Below are positions 36,101-44,785 of a DNA stretch of 64,000 nt, in pieces (within the stretch, counting starts at the first letter, position 1; every line of letters starts with the position of its first letter). Where the stretch lies: assembly GCA_964229355.1 (NCBI GenBank), contig CAXRDE010000016.1:314206-378205 (forward strand), read 5' to 3'. The position numbers were made by a program, and so were the translations under genes. The notes below the pieces were generated by a model that saw only the letters and a program-made list of their open reading frames with translations, was not told the DNA's origin and made no database searches. The DNA is from CAXRDE01 sp964229355 (GTDB taxonomy: Bacteria > Cyanobacteriota > Sericytochromatia > UBA7694).

Positions 36101-36127
36101 TAAGTCTCTGCCTGCTGCTGCCGATAA
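36101..36127 (+). promoter_or_regulatory. Sigma-28 (FliA) type promoter upstream of fliK
   Basis: TAAGTCTC, 11 bases, then GCCGATAA. The -10 is identical to the flagellar sigma-28 consensus, and the -35 begins TAAG against TAAA, with exactly the classical spacing. The expected transcript start is about 36135, 25 bases before the fliK ATG. Confidence 0.72.
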
Positions 36128-36160
36128 TGCATGTAAAGCCCTTCAGAAAGGATGCCTTTG

Positions 36161-37558
36161 ATGCACGCTGCGGCCTTGTTTTTTTCTACAGAACCCGCTC
36201 CTGTAAGCCAGGGTGTCGCTCCCGTTGCGGAGACGATTCCCTTTGCGCAGGTGTTTGCTCAGGCCCAGTCTCATGCTCAGGCTCAGACCCTACCGCAAGC
36301 TGTGCCCGCAGAGGAGTCCGTGGCGCTGTTGGAGTCTGAAACGGCCCCGGCGGAGCTGGAGGTGGCTGCGGAGGCGTTGACGGCGGAAGCGTTGGCCCTT
36401 CTCGAAGGCACCCCGTCTGAGGGACACGCTGAATCCACACCCGCATTTCAAGAGGCAACGCCTGCCATTGATCCGGAAACCGCTGTGTCAGCAGCGGAGC
36501 TGCCTGCCCTTCCCACAGCCCCTGCAGACGCCAAAGACGCCGCCAAACCAGATGCTGCTCAACCCGCCGCGCTCCTTCCTTTTCGTTCGCTGCAGGAGCT
36601 GCAGGCTCTGCTGTTTCGCGAGCAGACCCTGGGAACAGCGTCGGTAAATCCCCCTGAGGCGGTGACGTCTGAAGCACTGACGCCCGAGACGGTACCCGTA
36701 GACGGCGGGACGGAACCCTCCCTTGCTGAGGTGCCGCTGCAATCCGTTATGCAGGCTGTGTCACAGGCTTTTTCAGCGGTTTTTGCCCAAAACAACCGGG
36801 AAGTTTCCTGGGGGAGTGGAACCCCTCTGGCGCACGTATCATCCCAGTTGCAGGTGATAGGTGTGGTGTTGGAGCCTGGCCACGGCGACGCTCTGGAGCT
36901 TGCCACCGCTGTTGAATCTGAACAAACGGTGCCTGCGCCTGCAGACCCTGCGCTAAGTAAAACCCATGGGTTGAGCTTAGATCCCTTAGATCAGGCCATT
37001 GATGCAGCCGTTTTCGCACGCTCTAAATTAGGCGCTGACACCACCGTCGCTTCACAGGCAAAGATGCCCTTGCAGACGCCGATGACTTTGCCCCAGGCGG
37101 CTCGTGAGCTCGACAAGCGTTTTCAGGTGTTTCGACAGGTAGAAGAGCGCCTAATTTTACTGCGTCAGCAGCATCAGCGCGAGTTAAGCCTGCAGTTAGA
37201 GCCTGCGCAATTGGGCAAGCTGAAGCTACGCTTGCAGCAAGAAGGCGCTTTGTTTCACTTGCAGATTATTGCTGAAACACCCATGGTGAAAGAACTTCTG
37301 GATGCACAAATTCAGCAATTGCGTCAGCAATTTACGGCCCAGGGATTTTCGCTGGATCGTGTGGAGGTGGATGTACAAAGTCAAACGGGCGATGGTTCTC
37401 CTTCGCAGGATTCTCAAGGGGCTTATGTGCCAATGGTCATGCCCTTGCCCGCAGCTTCTTTTTCGCTATTTGAGGCGGCAGTGGAGCCCCTGCCCCATCT
37501 TACTTACGGCAGTGCCGTTTCGGGCTTTTATTATCACCAGGTGAATTATCTGGCTTAA
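36161..37558 (+). CDS. fliK: Flagellar hook-length control protein
   Basis: 465 residues from ATG 36161, placed 9 bases after AGAAAGG; ATG 36152 is too close to that site. Most of the protein is an Ala/Glu/Pro/Gln-rich ruler-like region without fixed fold (residues ~1-320). The C-terminal Flg_hook domain is clear: LSLQLEPAQLGKLKLRLQQEG, then LLDAQIQQLRQQFTAQGFSLDRVEVDVQ (~345-415), the part that binds FlhB and switches export specificity when the hook is complete. First gene of the flagellar run and directly behind a sigma-28 type promoter. Confidence 0.9.
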   Translation: MHAAALFFSTEPAPVSQGVAPVAETIPFAQVFAQAQSHAQAQTLPQAVPAEESVALLESETAPAELEVAAEALTAEALALLEGTPSEGHAESTPAFQEATPAIDPETAVSAAELPALPTAPADAKDAAKPDAAQPAALLPFRSLQELQALLFREQTLGTASVNPPEAVTSEALTPETVPVDGGTEPSLAEVPLQSVMQAVSQAFSAVFAQNNREVSWGSGTPLAHVSSQLQVIGVVLEPGHGDALELATAVESEQTVPAPADPALSKTHGLSLDPLDQAIDAAVFARSKLGADTTVASQAKMPLQTPMTLPQAARELDKRFQVFRQVEERLILLRQQHQRELSLQLEPAQLGKLKLRLQQEGALFHLQIIAETPMVKELLDAQIQQLRQQFTAQGFSLDRVEVDVQSQTGDGSPSQDSQGAYVPMVMPLPAASFSLFEAAVEPLPHLTYGSAVSGFYYHQVNYLA

Positions 37559-37573
37559 AGAATTGGAGACGTT

Positions 37574-38011
37574 ATGGAGAGTATTAATGGTGTAGGCGGG
37601 ACCTCGTTGACCAGCGCCACCGCTTCACAAACCCTGGGTAAACAGGACTTTTTAAACCTGCTGATGACGCAGCTGCGCAATCAGGATCCCCTGAATGTAC
37701 AGGAAGATCGCGAATTTATTGCGCAATTGGCCCAATTCTCGACCCTGGAGCAAACCACTAATTTGGGTGTTGCCATGGAAAATCTGGCGGGTTTTCAGCA
37801 AATGACCCAGGCCGCCAATCTCATTGATCGGGAAGTGGAAGCCATTATACCCGGATCGAGTGCTGATGAAGCCCCCACCACGGTGCGCGGCGTGGTCACT
37901 GAAACCCGTCTGAATGGCGACGACGTGCAATTGGTGGTGGATGGTACCCTGGTGAATTTTAAACATGTGACCCACATTCGCACCACAGGTGCGGAAAGCA
38001 AAGGAGCTTAA
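37574..38011 (+). CDS. flgD: Flagellar hook capping protein
   Basis: 145 residues. The N-terminal export and capping region is typical: LGKQDFLNLLMTQLRNQDPLNVQEDREFIAQLAQFSTLEQTTNL. The short form lacks the tudor/Ig-like module found in the ~230-residue enterobacterial FlgD but keeps the core that caps the growing hook and lets FlgE subunits assemble. 15 bases after fliK and 2 bases before flgE, so co-transcribed. Confidence 0.95.
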   Translation: MESINGVGGTSLTSATASQTLGKQDFLNLLMTQLRNQDPLNVQEDREFIAQLAQFSTLEQTTNLGVAMENLAGFQQMTQAANLIDREVEAIIPGSSADEAPTTVRGVVTETRLNGDDVQLVVDGTLVNFKHVTHIRTTGAESKGA

Positions 38012-38013
38012 GA

Positions 38014-40176
38014 ATGTATCGCGCATTTAATACTGCTGTATCTGGCCTGCAGGCCAACCAAACCCGTATGGAAGTGATTGGAAACAATATTGCCAACGTG
38101 AACACCACGGCATATAAAGCCAGTCGTGCCACCTTTGAAGAACAGTTTGCTCAAACCCTTTCTAGCGCCCAGGAACCCAACGGTAACCGAGGCGGTGTAA
38201 ACCCTCAGCAAATTGGTCTGGGCACCCGTTTAGCGTCCATTGACACCATTCACACGCCAGGAGCCATTCAATTGACCGGTAAAAATACCGACGTGGCCAT
38301 TCAGGGTGATGGCTTCTTTGTGGTGCGGGATCAAAATGGCCAGCGTTTATACTCTCGTGATGGCAATTTCTCGGTAGACGGCGAAGGCCGTCTGGTGGGG
38401 AATAACGGCATGATTGTTCAGGGTTACCAGGCCGATGGCCGGGGTGTGGTCAATGCCACGGGGGCCGTTCAAGACCTGCGTATTGAAACCAACCGCACTT
38501 TTCCGCCCCAGTCCACAACGCGCGTTGACATTGCCGGTAATTTATACCGTTCACCGGTTTTAACGGCCAACACGGCCTACGCCCACGCCATTCAAAATGG
38601 TGTGACTTCTGGAGTGCCTGTGAACGGCTACGGTAACGGCGCAGGCTCTTTGCAATTGGGGGCCACCAATAACGATACTTTAGACGCCGGTGAGTTGACC
38701 ATTAACAATGTGTCTATTCTGGGGCAAGTGCCCGTGGCCGCTGGCGATACCACCCAGAGCGTGATGCAAAAACTGGCGGATCTGATTAACTTTCACCGCG
38801 ATGAAACCGGTGTGCTGGCGACGGTGCGCACCACCTCTGCTGGCGGGGCACCTGAAGTGGAAATTGCCCTGACCCAATTGCGTCCGGGCACGGATCGTCA
38901 AATTGTGGTGGGCGGCACCGCCGCCACCAATATTACCCTGAACAGCACGCAAATTTTCAACACGGGTACCACCACCATTCAAAATACCTCCACCAATACC
39001 ACCGGGCAGGCCCAGGCTGGATCTGTGAGCTTGATTTCGGGTGACATTGTGGTGAACGGTATTGATGTGGGCGCCCTGGCGGCCACACCCGCGAGCAATA
39101 CCGCCGAGCAGAATGCGCAGGCGATTGTGGGTCTTATTAATGCCAAGACTGACCTTACCGGCGTAACGGCCTTTACCGATGGCAATGGGCGTATTTCGCT
39201 GCGTTCCATGGCCCGCGATATTATTCTCACCGGTCAGACCGTTGCTGCGGGCACCACGCCCGTGTCACCCACACCCGGGGGCGGCATCAATGTATCGGGA
39301 TTGTTTACGGGCATGAACCAGGCCAAAACCGCCACGGTGCTGGCCGGAACCACCACCGATGTCTTTGATGCGCTGGGAGCACAGCACAGTGTGGGACTGG
39401 AGTTTGTGGCGGACTACGATGTGGTACGGGATGCCTCTGGGATTGTGCAGGGCACCCGTGACAGCGGCATCTGGTCCTGGGCGGCCACCACCGATGAACA
39501 AGATGTGGCGGTGCTCAGTGTAGATGGCCAGACCGGCAACACCAACGCCGCCTTGCGTTCGGTTTCCTTTAGTGATCGTGGCTTGCTGGAGAACTTTACC
39601 GGCAATTTTACCCTGAACTTTTTAAACTCTGACGCGGTAACCTCCACCTCTATTTTTCAGTTCAATTCCAATTTAAGCCCTAACGTGGCGGCCCCTCAGC
39701 CCCTGACTGTGGATGTGGGAACCGTCAACGATACCGATGGTTTGACGCAGTTTAGTGGTCCCATGACCCTGACGGTGGCGGACCAGGACGGTTACTCTGC
39801 CGGGGATCTGACCAATTTCACCTTTGCGCCGGATGGCACCATTCGGGGCGTCTTTTCGAACGGCCAAATTCTGTCGCTGGGTCGCCTGGCGGTGGCCAGT
39901 TTTGCCAATGAATCCGGCTTGATTCGGGGGAATTTAAGCACCGGTGGCGGCGGCAATGTCTTTCAGGAAACCGCCAACTCGGGTGAGGCCCGGATTGGCT
40001 CGGCCCAGGCGGGCGGCAATGGTTCGATTGTGGGCAGTGCTCTGGAGGGATCGAATGTAGATCTTGCGGAACAATTCACGGACATGATTGTGACGCAGCG
40101 GGCCTTTCAGGCCAACTCGCGCACCATTACCACCGCCGATGAGATGCTACAAGAAATTCTGTCACTGAGACGTTAA
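38014..40176 (+). CDS. flgE: Flagellar hook protein
   Basis: 720 residues, longer than the ~400 of Salmonella because of insertions in the outer domains. The N-terminal rod motif AFNTAVSGLQANQTRMEVIGNNIANVNTTAYK and the C-terminal SNVDLAEQFTDMIVTQRAFQANSRTITTADEMLQEILSLRR are both intact; these form the coiled inner tube of the hook. The middle shows an Asn/Thr/Gly-rich region (residues ~180-480) typical of surface-exposed hook domains. Exported by the flagellar type III apparatus without a cleaved signal. Confidence 0.97.
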   Translation: MYRAFNTAVSGLQANQTRMEVIGNNIANVNTTAYKASRATFEEQFAQTLSSAQEPNGNRGGVNPQQIGLGTRLASIDTIHTPGAIQLTGKNTDVAIQGDGFFVVRDQNGQRLYSRDGNFSVDGEGRLVGNNGMIVQGYQADGRGVVNATGAVQDLRIETNRTFPPQSTTRVDIAGNLYRSPVLTANTAYAHAIQNGVTSGVPVNGYGNGAGSLQLGATNNDTLDAGELTINNVSILGQVPVAAGDTTQSVMQKLADLINFHRDETGVLATVRTTSAGGAPEVEIALTQLRPGTDRQIVVGGTAATNITLNSTQIFNTGTTTIQNTSTNTTGQAQAGSVSLISGDIVVNGIDVGALAATPASNTAEQNAQAIVGLINAKTDLTGVTAFTDGNGRISLRSMARDIILTGQTVAAGTTPVSPTPGGGINVSGLFTGMNQAKTATVLAGTTTDVFDALGAQHSVGLEFVADYDVVRDASGIVQGTRDSGIWSWAATTDEQDVAVLSVDGQTGNTNAALRSVSFSDRGLLENFTGNFTLNFLNSDAVTSTSIFQFNSNLSPNVAAPQPLTVDVGTVNDTDGLTQFSGPMTLTVADQDGYSAGDLTNFTFAPDGTIRGVFSNGQILSLGRLAVASFANESGLIRGNLSTGGGGNVFQETANSGEARIGSAQAGGNGSIVGSALEGSNVDLAEQFTDMIVTQRAFQANSRTITTADEMLQEILSLRR

Positions 40177-40178
40177 GG

Positions 40179-40400
40179 GTGATTCCTTTAACCCGTTTAA
40201 ACGGTCAGTCTCTCGTGGTGAATGTGGACGTCATCAAGTGCATTGAAAGCACCCCTGACACGGTACTCACCTTGACCACGGGAGACAAACTGCCCGTTCA
40301 AGAAAGTGTTGAAGATGTGATCGAAAAATGCGTGGCCTTTAAAGCCCGTGTTTTTCACGGGGGGCCGCTCATAGCATCTCAAGACAATGTGTTACAATGA
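40179..40400 (+). CDS. flbD: FlbD family flagellar protein
   Basis: 73 residues from GTG 40179, two bases after the flgE stop. MIPLTRLNGQSLVVNVDVIKCIESTPDTVLTLTTGDKLPVQES is the characteristic compact sequence of the FlbD-like proteins found just before motA in many non-enteric flagellar operons. Their role is not firmly established and differs from the Caulobacter transcription factor of the same name. The gene position matches that arrangement exactly. Confidence 0.92.
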   Translation: MIPLTRLNGQSLVVNVDVIKCIESTPDTVLTLTTGDKLPVQESVEDVIEKCVAFKARVFHGGPLIASQDNVLQ

Positions 40401-40425
40401 CCTGAATTAACGACGGAAACCAGAT

Positions 40426-41220
40426 ATGGATTTAGCAGCACCCATTGGTCTTTTTATTGCTTTTGTTGGCATTGTGGGCGGACGGATACTCGAAGGCGGG
40501 AACCCGCTGTTTTTGGTGCAGTATACAGCCTTTGTGATCGTGTTTTTTGGCACCCTTGGTGCCATGATTTACGGCTCCAAAAGCTTAGATGTTCTCAATT
40601 TTCCCACCCACTTTCGCAAAACCTTTTCAAAGCCCCAGTTACAACCCGAGGCCCTGATTCCCCAGTTGGTACGCTTTGCGGAAAAAGCGCGCCGTGAAGG
40701 CCTGTTGTCTTTAGAGCGTGAAGTCAAAGAAGCCGAAGATCCTTTTCTAAAACAGGGCCTGCAGTTGGTGGCCGATGGTACCGATCCTGAAATTGTTAAA
40801 AATATTCTGCTGGTGCAACTGGATCAACAGGCCGCTCGTCACGATCGGGTGGCCAAACTCTATGAGGCCGGTGGCGGTTATGCACCCACGGTGGGAATCA
40901 TTGGGGCAGTGTTGGGACTTATTGCGGTTATGGAACACCTGGATCAGGGCATTAGCAAGGTCGGACCGGGTATTGCCGTGGCTTTCGTGGCCACCATTTA
41001 TGGTCTGGTGTTGGCCAATATGCTTTTGTTTCCGATGGCTTCAAAGCTGCGCTTACTCAGCAGCGATGAGCAATTGTTGCGGGAGTTAATTCTTGAGGGG
41101 ATTTTATCGATTCAAGCGGGAGATAACCCACGGATTTTAGAAGAACGTCTGAAAGCCTTCTTGTCTCAGGAACAGCGCCTGGCCTATGAAGCCACGCGCA
41201 CCCATCGAGCAGGCCAATAA
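40426..41220 (+). CDS. motA: Flagellar motor stator protein MotA
   Basis: 264 residues with four membrane helices (about residues 3-22, 29-50, 150-172 and 182-205). APTVGIIGAVLGLIAVMEHLDQ and GPGIAVAFVATIYGLVLANMLLFPMASKLR are the MotA signature, with the conserved prolines of the proton channel. The cytoplasmic loop between helices 2 and 3 contacts FliG. Its TAA overlaps the motB ATG by one base, so the two stator subunits are translated together. A TGTTACAAT element lies ~30 bases upstream in the flbD end. Confidence 0.96.
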   Translation: MDLAAPIGLFIAFVGIVGGRILEGGNPLFLVQYTAFVIVFFGTLGAMIYGSKSLDVLNFPTHFRKTFSKPQLQPEALIPQLVRFAEKARREGLLSLEREVKEAEDPFLKQGLQLVADGTDPEIVKNILLVQLDQQAARHDRVAKLYEAGGGYAPTVGIIGAVLGLIAVMEHLDQGISKVGPGIAVAFVATIYGLVLANMLLFPMASKLRLLSSDEQLLRELILEGILSIQAGDNPRILEERLKAFLSQEQRLAYEATRTHRAGQ

Positions 41221-42050
41221 TGTCTCGGCGCCGTAAGCATAGCGCTCCTCACCTCAATCATGAGCGCTGGATGGTGTCTTTTGCGGACTTTATGACGCTG
41301 CTCTTTGCTCTTTTTGTGGTGCTCTTTGCCATTTCGAGTGTAGATGAAGAAAAACTGGATGAAGTGGCAGACTCGGTACAAACCGCTTTCGGCGTCATGG
41401 ATCATAGCGGTGAAAGCCTGTTGCCCCATCCTGGAGGGAAAACGAAGCCCATTCCCGGTGTGGTGCCACCCAAAAAAGAAAATCAGCCAGCCCCCCAAAG
41501 CACCCCCTTGCCTTCGGATCAGGTGTTGGCCGAACGCTTACAAAAAATGGTCACGGCGCAAGACGGCCTCTCGGCCTCTGTGGCCCTGCGCCAGGAAGCC
41601 CGTGGCGTCGTCCTTCAACTGCAAGATAGCCTACTTTTTGACAGCGGCAGTGCGGCTTTGCGCCCCGCTGCCCGCAAAGAATTGCAGACCCTGGCCGGTG
41701 AGCTCTCTCGTCTGGGGCAGCCCTTACGCATTGAAGGTCACACGGACAATGTGCCCGTGCGGGGCAGTGGTTACACCTCAAACTGGGATCTTTCGGCCGC
41801 ACGGGCCACCAGTGTGCTACGCTTTTTATTAGAAACCACTGCCCTTTCACCTTCTCGTTTGTCGGTGGCAGGCTATGGTGAGTTTCGCCCCATTGCCAGT
41901 AACCAAACCCCTATTGGGCGTGCCAAAAATCGCCGGGTAGATATTGTGATTTTAAATGAGCAAGCGGGTGAAGAAGAACCCACGGCGGTGGCTGCCACGG
42001 TAGCCCCGCTAGAGGCTGAATTACAACAGACCTTAAAGCAAAGGAGATAG
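41220..42050 (+). CDS. motB: Flagellar motor stator protein MotB
   Basis: 276 residues. A basic N-terminus and one membrane helix (WMVSFADFMTLLFALFVVLFAI) carry Asp23, the proton-binding residue of the stator. After a plug/linker rich in Pro and Lys, residues ~135-255 form the OmpA-like peptidoglycan-binding domain with LRIEGHTDNVPVRGSG...NWDLSAARATSVLRFLL and KNRRVDIVIL. It anchors MotA to the cell wall. The lack of a long Ser/polar sodium-type channel signature does not allow the driving ion to be decided. Confidence 0.96.
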   Translation: MSRRRKHSAPHLNHERWMVSFADFMTLLFALFVVLFAISSVDEEKLDEVADSVQTAFGVMDHSGESLLPHPGGKTKPIPGVVPPKKENQPAPQSTPLPSDQVLAERLQKMVTAQDGLSASVALRQEARGVVLQLQDSLLFDSGSAALRPAARKELQTLAGELSRLGQPLRIEGHTDNVPVRGSGYTSNWDLSAARATSVLRFLLETTALSPSRLSVAGYGEFRPIASNQTPIGRAKNRRVDIVILNEQAGEEEPTAVAATVAPLEAELQQTLKQRR

Positions 42051-42054
42051 ATTG

Positions 42055-42666
42055 ATGGTTGCACGTTTACGAGGACGTCCCACCCCGACGCCCCCTGAGG
42101 ATTTACCCCCTGAGTCAGATGAGGGGCAGTCTTCTTCGCGCTCGGGCAGCTCCAGGGTCTGGATGGCTATTTCAGCTCTGTCGCTGACGGGCCTGCTGGC
42201 CGCAGGGGCATATATCTGGTACCAAAGTCAGGGACAAAATGCGATTCAGAACGCCGTGGGTAGCGTCGGTTCGGTGCTCACCCATGCGGCTGAAACCAGC
42301 GATGCCACCACCGGACCCATTCATAACCTGGGCCCCTTTGTGGTGAATTTGGGGGCTTTAAACAATCAACATTATTTGCGCATTGCCCTGAGCCTGGATT
42401 TTCTGGTGCGGGACACTCATTTTGTGGGCAAAAGTGGCACCGCGCGTGGGGAGTGGATTGCGGAGTTTAAAAATGAGCTGAAAGAGATCGAACCGGTGTT
42501 GAAAGATGTGGTGGTGACCACCTTATCTTCGCGATCACCTGAAGCCCTCAACAGCCTGCCCGGCAAAGAAGAGCTTAAAGCAGAATTGACCGCTCGCTTT
42601 AACCAGCATTTTTCTGAAAAGGCCGTGGTCCATCAGGTGTACTTTACAGATTTTGTGATCCAATAA
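42055..42666 (+). CDS. fliL: Flagellar basal body-associated protein FliL
   Basis: 203 residues from ATG 42055, eight bases after AAGGAG; TTG 42052 is the alternative. A ~40-residue cytoplasmic Pro/Ser-rich segment, one membrane helix (VWMAISALSLTGLLAAGAYIWY) and a periplasmic domain with LGPFVVNLGALNNQHYLRIALSLDFLV are typical of FliL, a stomatin-like ring protein that surrounds and stabilises the stator units. It follows motB by four bases, as expected for a stator accessory factor. Confidence 0.9.
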   Translation: MVARLRGRPTPTPPEDLPPESDEGQSSSRSGSSRVWMAISALSLTGLLAAGAYIWYQSQGQNAIQNAVGSVGSVLTHAAETSDATTGPIHNLGPFVVNLGALNNQHYLRIALSLDFLVRDTHFVGKSGTARGEWIAEFKNELKEIEPVLKDVVVTTLSSRSPEALNSLPGKEELKAELTARFNQHFSEKAVVHQVYFTDFVIQ

Positions 42667-42711
42667 GCCTTGTCAGGGCGCAGGGGTGTAGACGCCCCTC
42701 TGTTCACTCGT

Positions 42712-42717
42712 TATAAT
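42712..42717 (+). promoter_or_regulatory. Putative -10 box (TATAAT) before the 42727 gene
   Basis: Perfect TATAAT nine bases before GTG 42727, with no ribosome binding site in between. The decamer TTATAATAAG is identical to the one before the gene at 54534. It would give a transcript beginning 2-3 bases before the GTG. Confidence 0.4.
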
Positions 42718-42726
42718 AAGAACACT

Positions 42727-43320
42727 GTGAATATTACCAATTGCAACGAAATGTATCACTATGTAAAGCGCTGGATGGGGGTCTTACTCTGTGTGAGTAT
42801 CCTGCTGGCGGGGCGTGAGTTGGGGGCACAAGAATTGCCCGCTCATCGTCAAATGATGCTGCCTGCACACCTGGACGCTGAGTTATACCAGCCCTTTGCT
42901 CAGGCGCTGGAACACAGCAGCCTCTGGCAAATCCCCCTTGAGGCAAACATTCGCCAAATTGTTCGTTTACAGCATTTTGCAGTGACTCCCTCTCGTCCGC
43001 TCTATACCACGCTGACCGCTATCGCCCCTCAAAACATGTTGCTTACCATGGCCTTAACCCATGAGCTGTGGCAAGGGGATCAATTGCTGTGGACCGAGAC
43101 CCGGCAGCGACAACAGCAGTGGCAGTATCCTGGACCCCGGGCTTTGAGTGTGGGGCAATCCCCCATGACTTATCTTTCTTACCTGCCTCGTGGTGCCTTT
43201 TCGCCTTTGCAAGCCGCCCCCATGGTATCGCCGTTTCAGACGGCGCTTTTTACCCAGTTAAGCCATGACCTCACGCAAAGTTACCTACGCTGGAAACAAC
43301 AACAGGAGCATACATTATGA
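42727..43320 (+). CDS. Exported hypothetical protein between fliL and the response regulator
   Basis: 197 residues if translation begins at GTG 42727; ATG 42751 is the alternative and leaves the signal peptide intact. The N-terminus HYVKRWMGVLLCVSILLAGRELGAQE looks like a Sec signal peptide with cleavage after LGA. The mature protein (~160 residues) is rich in Gln, Leu and Pro with no recognised domain. The stop overlaps the ATG of the response regulator gene (ATGA). Function unknown; position suggests an envelope protein linked to motility or signalling. Confidence 0.65.
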   Translation: MNITNCNEMYHYVKRWMGVLLCVSILLAGRELGAQELPAHRQMMLPAHLDAELYQPFAQALEHSSLWQIPLEANIRQIVRLQHFAVTPSRPLYTTLTAIAPQNMLLTMALTHELWQGDQLLWTETRQRQQQWQYPGPRALSVGQSPMTYLSYLPRGAFSPLQAAPMVSPFQTALFTQLSHDLTQSYLRWKQQQEHTL

Positions 43321-44030
43321 GAAAAGGCAAAATACTTGTCGTTGATGACGAAGCCAGTATTCGCCAAATTGTCGAGGCCCGCTTGACCATGTCGGGTTTT
43401 ATTGTGGAAACCGCAGAGGATGGTGAAGATGCGCTGAAGGTCTTTTCTCAGTCCACTTTTGATCTGGTGGTCCTGGATGTGATGATGCCCAAGCTCGATG
43501 GCTTGCAATTGTGTAAAATGCTCCGCCGCAAATATGACACGCCGATCATTATGCTCACCGCCAAAGGTGAAATTCCCGACCGCATTAACGCCTTAGAAAT
43601 GGGCGCCGATGACTATCTTACCAAACCCTTTAGCCCGCGAGAGTTAGAGGCCCGGATCAAAGCTGTGCTACGGCGTACCCTCGGTGGCGTCGATAAACCG
43701 GCCACCATTGATGTGGAAAATATCAGTGTGGACTTGATCAAGCGTCAGGTGTACCGCCAGGGTGAGAAAGTCAAGCTCACCGAAATGGAGTTCTCTCTGT
43801 TAGAACTCTTGATCCTAAATCCGGGAAACCCTTTTACCCGCAACGAAATTTTACAGCAGGTGTGGGGTTACCGTTCGAACCAGTACTCTGACACCCGTGT
43901 GGTGGATGTGCACGTGAGTCGTTTGCGCAGTAAACTAGAAGAAGATGTGTCTGAGCCGGAACTGATTCTGACGGCTCGGGGCACGGGATACATGTTTCAA
44001 AATTACCAGCTCAGCACCGGTGACAGTTAA
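43317..44030 (+). CDS. OmpR-type response regulator, RpaB/Ycf27-like
   Basis: 237 residues. Receiver domain: Asp10/Asp11 (ILVVDDEASIRQIVEARL), phospho-acceptor Asp54 (LVVLDVMMPKLDG), Thr/Ala switch (MLTAKGEI) and Lys103 (GADDYLTKPFSPRELEARI). The winged-helix domain follows: LTEMEFSLLELLILNPG, RNEILQQVWGY, TRVVDVHVSRLRSKLE, GTGYMF. The whole layout, including RKMxx-like recognition stretch and KPFSPKELEARI block, is very near cyanobacterial RpaB, which controls light-stress and housekeeping genes there. No sensor kinase gene is adjacent. Coupled to the preceding exported protein and followed directly by a crotonase-fold gene. Family is firm; orthology to RpaB is a reading by eye. Confidence 0.9.
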   Translation: MRKGKILVVDDEASIRQIVEARLTMSGFIVETAEDGEDALKVFSQSTFDLVVLDVMMPKLDGLQLCKMLRRKYDTPIIMLTAKGEIPDRINALEMGADDYLTKPFSPRELEARIKAVLRRTLGGVDKPATIDVENISVDLIKRQVYRQGEKVKLTEMEFSLLELLILNPGNPFTRNEILQQVWGYRSNQYSDTRVVDVHVSRLRSKLEEDVSEPELILTARGTGYMFQNYQLSTGDS

Positions 44031-44774
44031 GTGGCCGTTACCCTTTCCCGTTCGGAGACTATTGCTCACCTTACTTTTGGAGACGAAGGCCAGCTTAATT
44101 TACTCAGCGTGGCCCTGATCCAGGCCCTTCAGGCCCAACTCAACGTGCTGGCGGAAGACGACACCTTAAAAGTGCTTATTCTCTCAGGTGCAGGTCCGAA
44201 AGCCTTCTCTGCAGGGGCCCATATGGAGGAACTGGTAAACCTTAAGGACCCCCAGGCCTATGTGGAAATAGGCCAGGAGTTGATGCGCACCCTGGAAACC
44301 TTTCCGGTGCCTGTTCTGGCGGCCATTCAAGGTTACGCGCTGGGGGCTGGCTTTTCGCTGGCACTGGCCTGCGATTTGCGGGTGGTATCAACCCGAGCCA
44401 AAATGGGCCAGCTGGCCGTGCGCAACGGCTTGATTCCCCCTTTTGGGAATGTACAGCGCTTGATTCAGGCCATTGGTGCCTCTCGCACCCGTGAGCTCAC
44501 CTTTACCGGGCGCACCCTGAAAGGCGAAGACCTTTTGCACTGGGGGCTATGTCACCAGGTGGTGGCCCCTGAAGAGCTAGAGGCTGCTGTGACTGCTCTG
44601 GCTGAAGAAATTGCCCTGTCGCCCACCTACGCCGTGCGTCTGGTCAAGCAAATTATCGATCAAACCCTTGAAGAGGGTTATGCGGTGGGGTATGCGCGTC
44701 AGGAAGACGCCCTGAGTTATTGTCTGGGGCATCCGCAGAGCGCTGATATTATGCGCGGTTTTCTTAAGACCTGA
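44031..44774 (+). CDS. Enoyl-CoA hydratase/isomerase family protein lacking both catalytic glutamates
   Basis: 247 residues from GTG 44031, touching the previous stop. The crotonase fold is clear: LILSGAGPKAFSAGAHMEEL, AAIQGYALGAGFSLALACDLRVVS (oxyanion-hole segment), GLIPPFGNVQRLIQAIG and LTFTGRTLKGEDLLHWGL. In rat enoyl-CoA hydratase the acid-base pair is Glu144 and Glu164; here these positions read Ser (GAGFSLA) and Ala (MGQLAVR). It therefore should not act as a normal hydratase and may be an isomerase, thioesterase or other crotonase-fold enzyme, or a CoA-binding protein. No fatty acid gene is adjacent. Confidence 0.85.
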   Translation: MAVTLSRSETIAHLTFGDEGQLNLLSVALIQALQAQLNVLAEDDTLKVLILSGAGPKAFSAGAHMEELVNLKDPQAYVEIGQELMRTLETFPVPVLAAIQGYALGAGFSLALACDLRVVSTRAKMGQLAVRNGLIPPFGNVQRLIQAIGASRTRELTFTGRTLKGEDLLHWGLCHQVVAPEELEAAVTALAEEIALSPTYAVRLVKQIIDQTLEEGYAVGYARQEDALSYCLGHPQSADIMRGFLKT

Positions 44775-44785
44775 GCTTCAGCACT

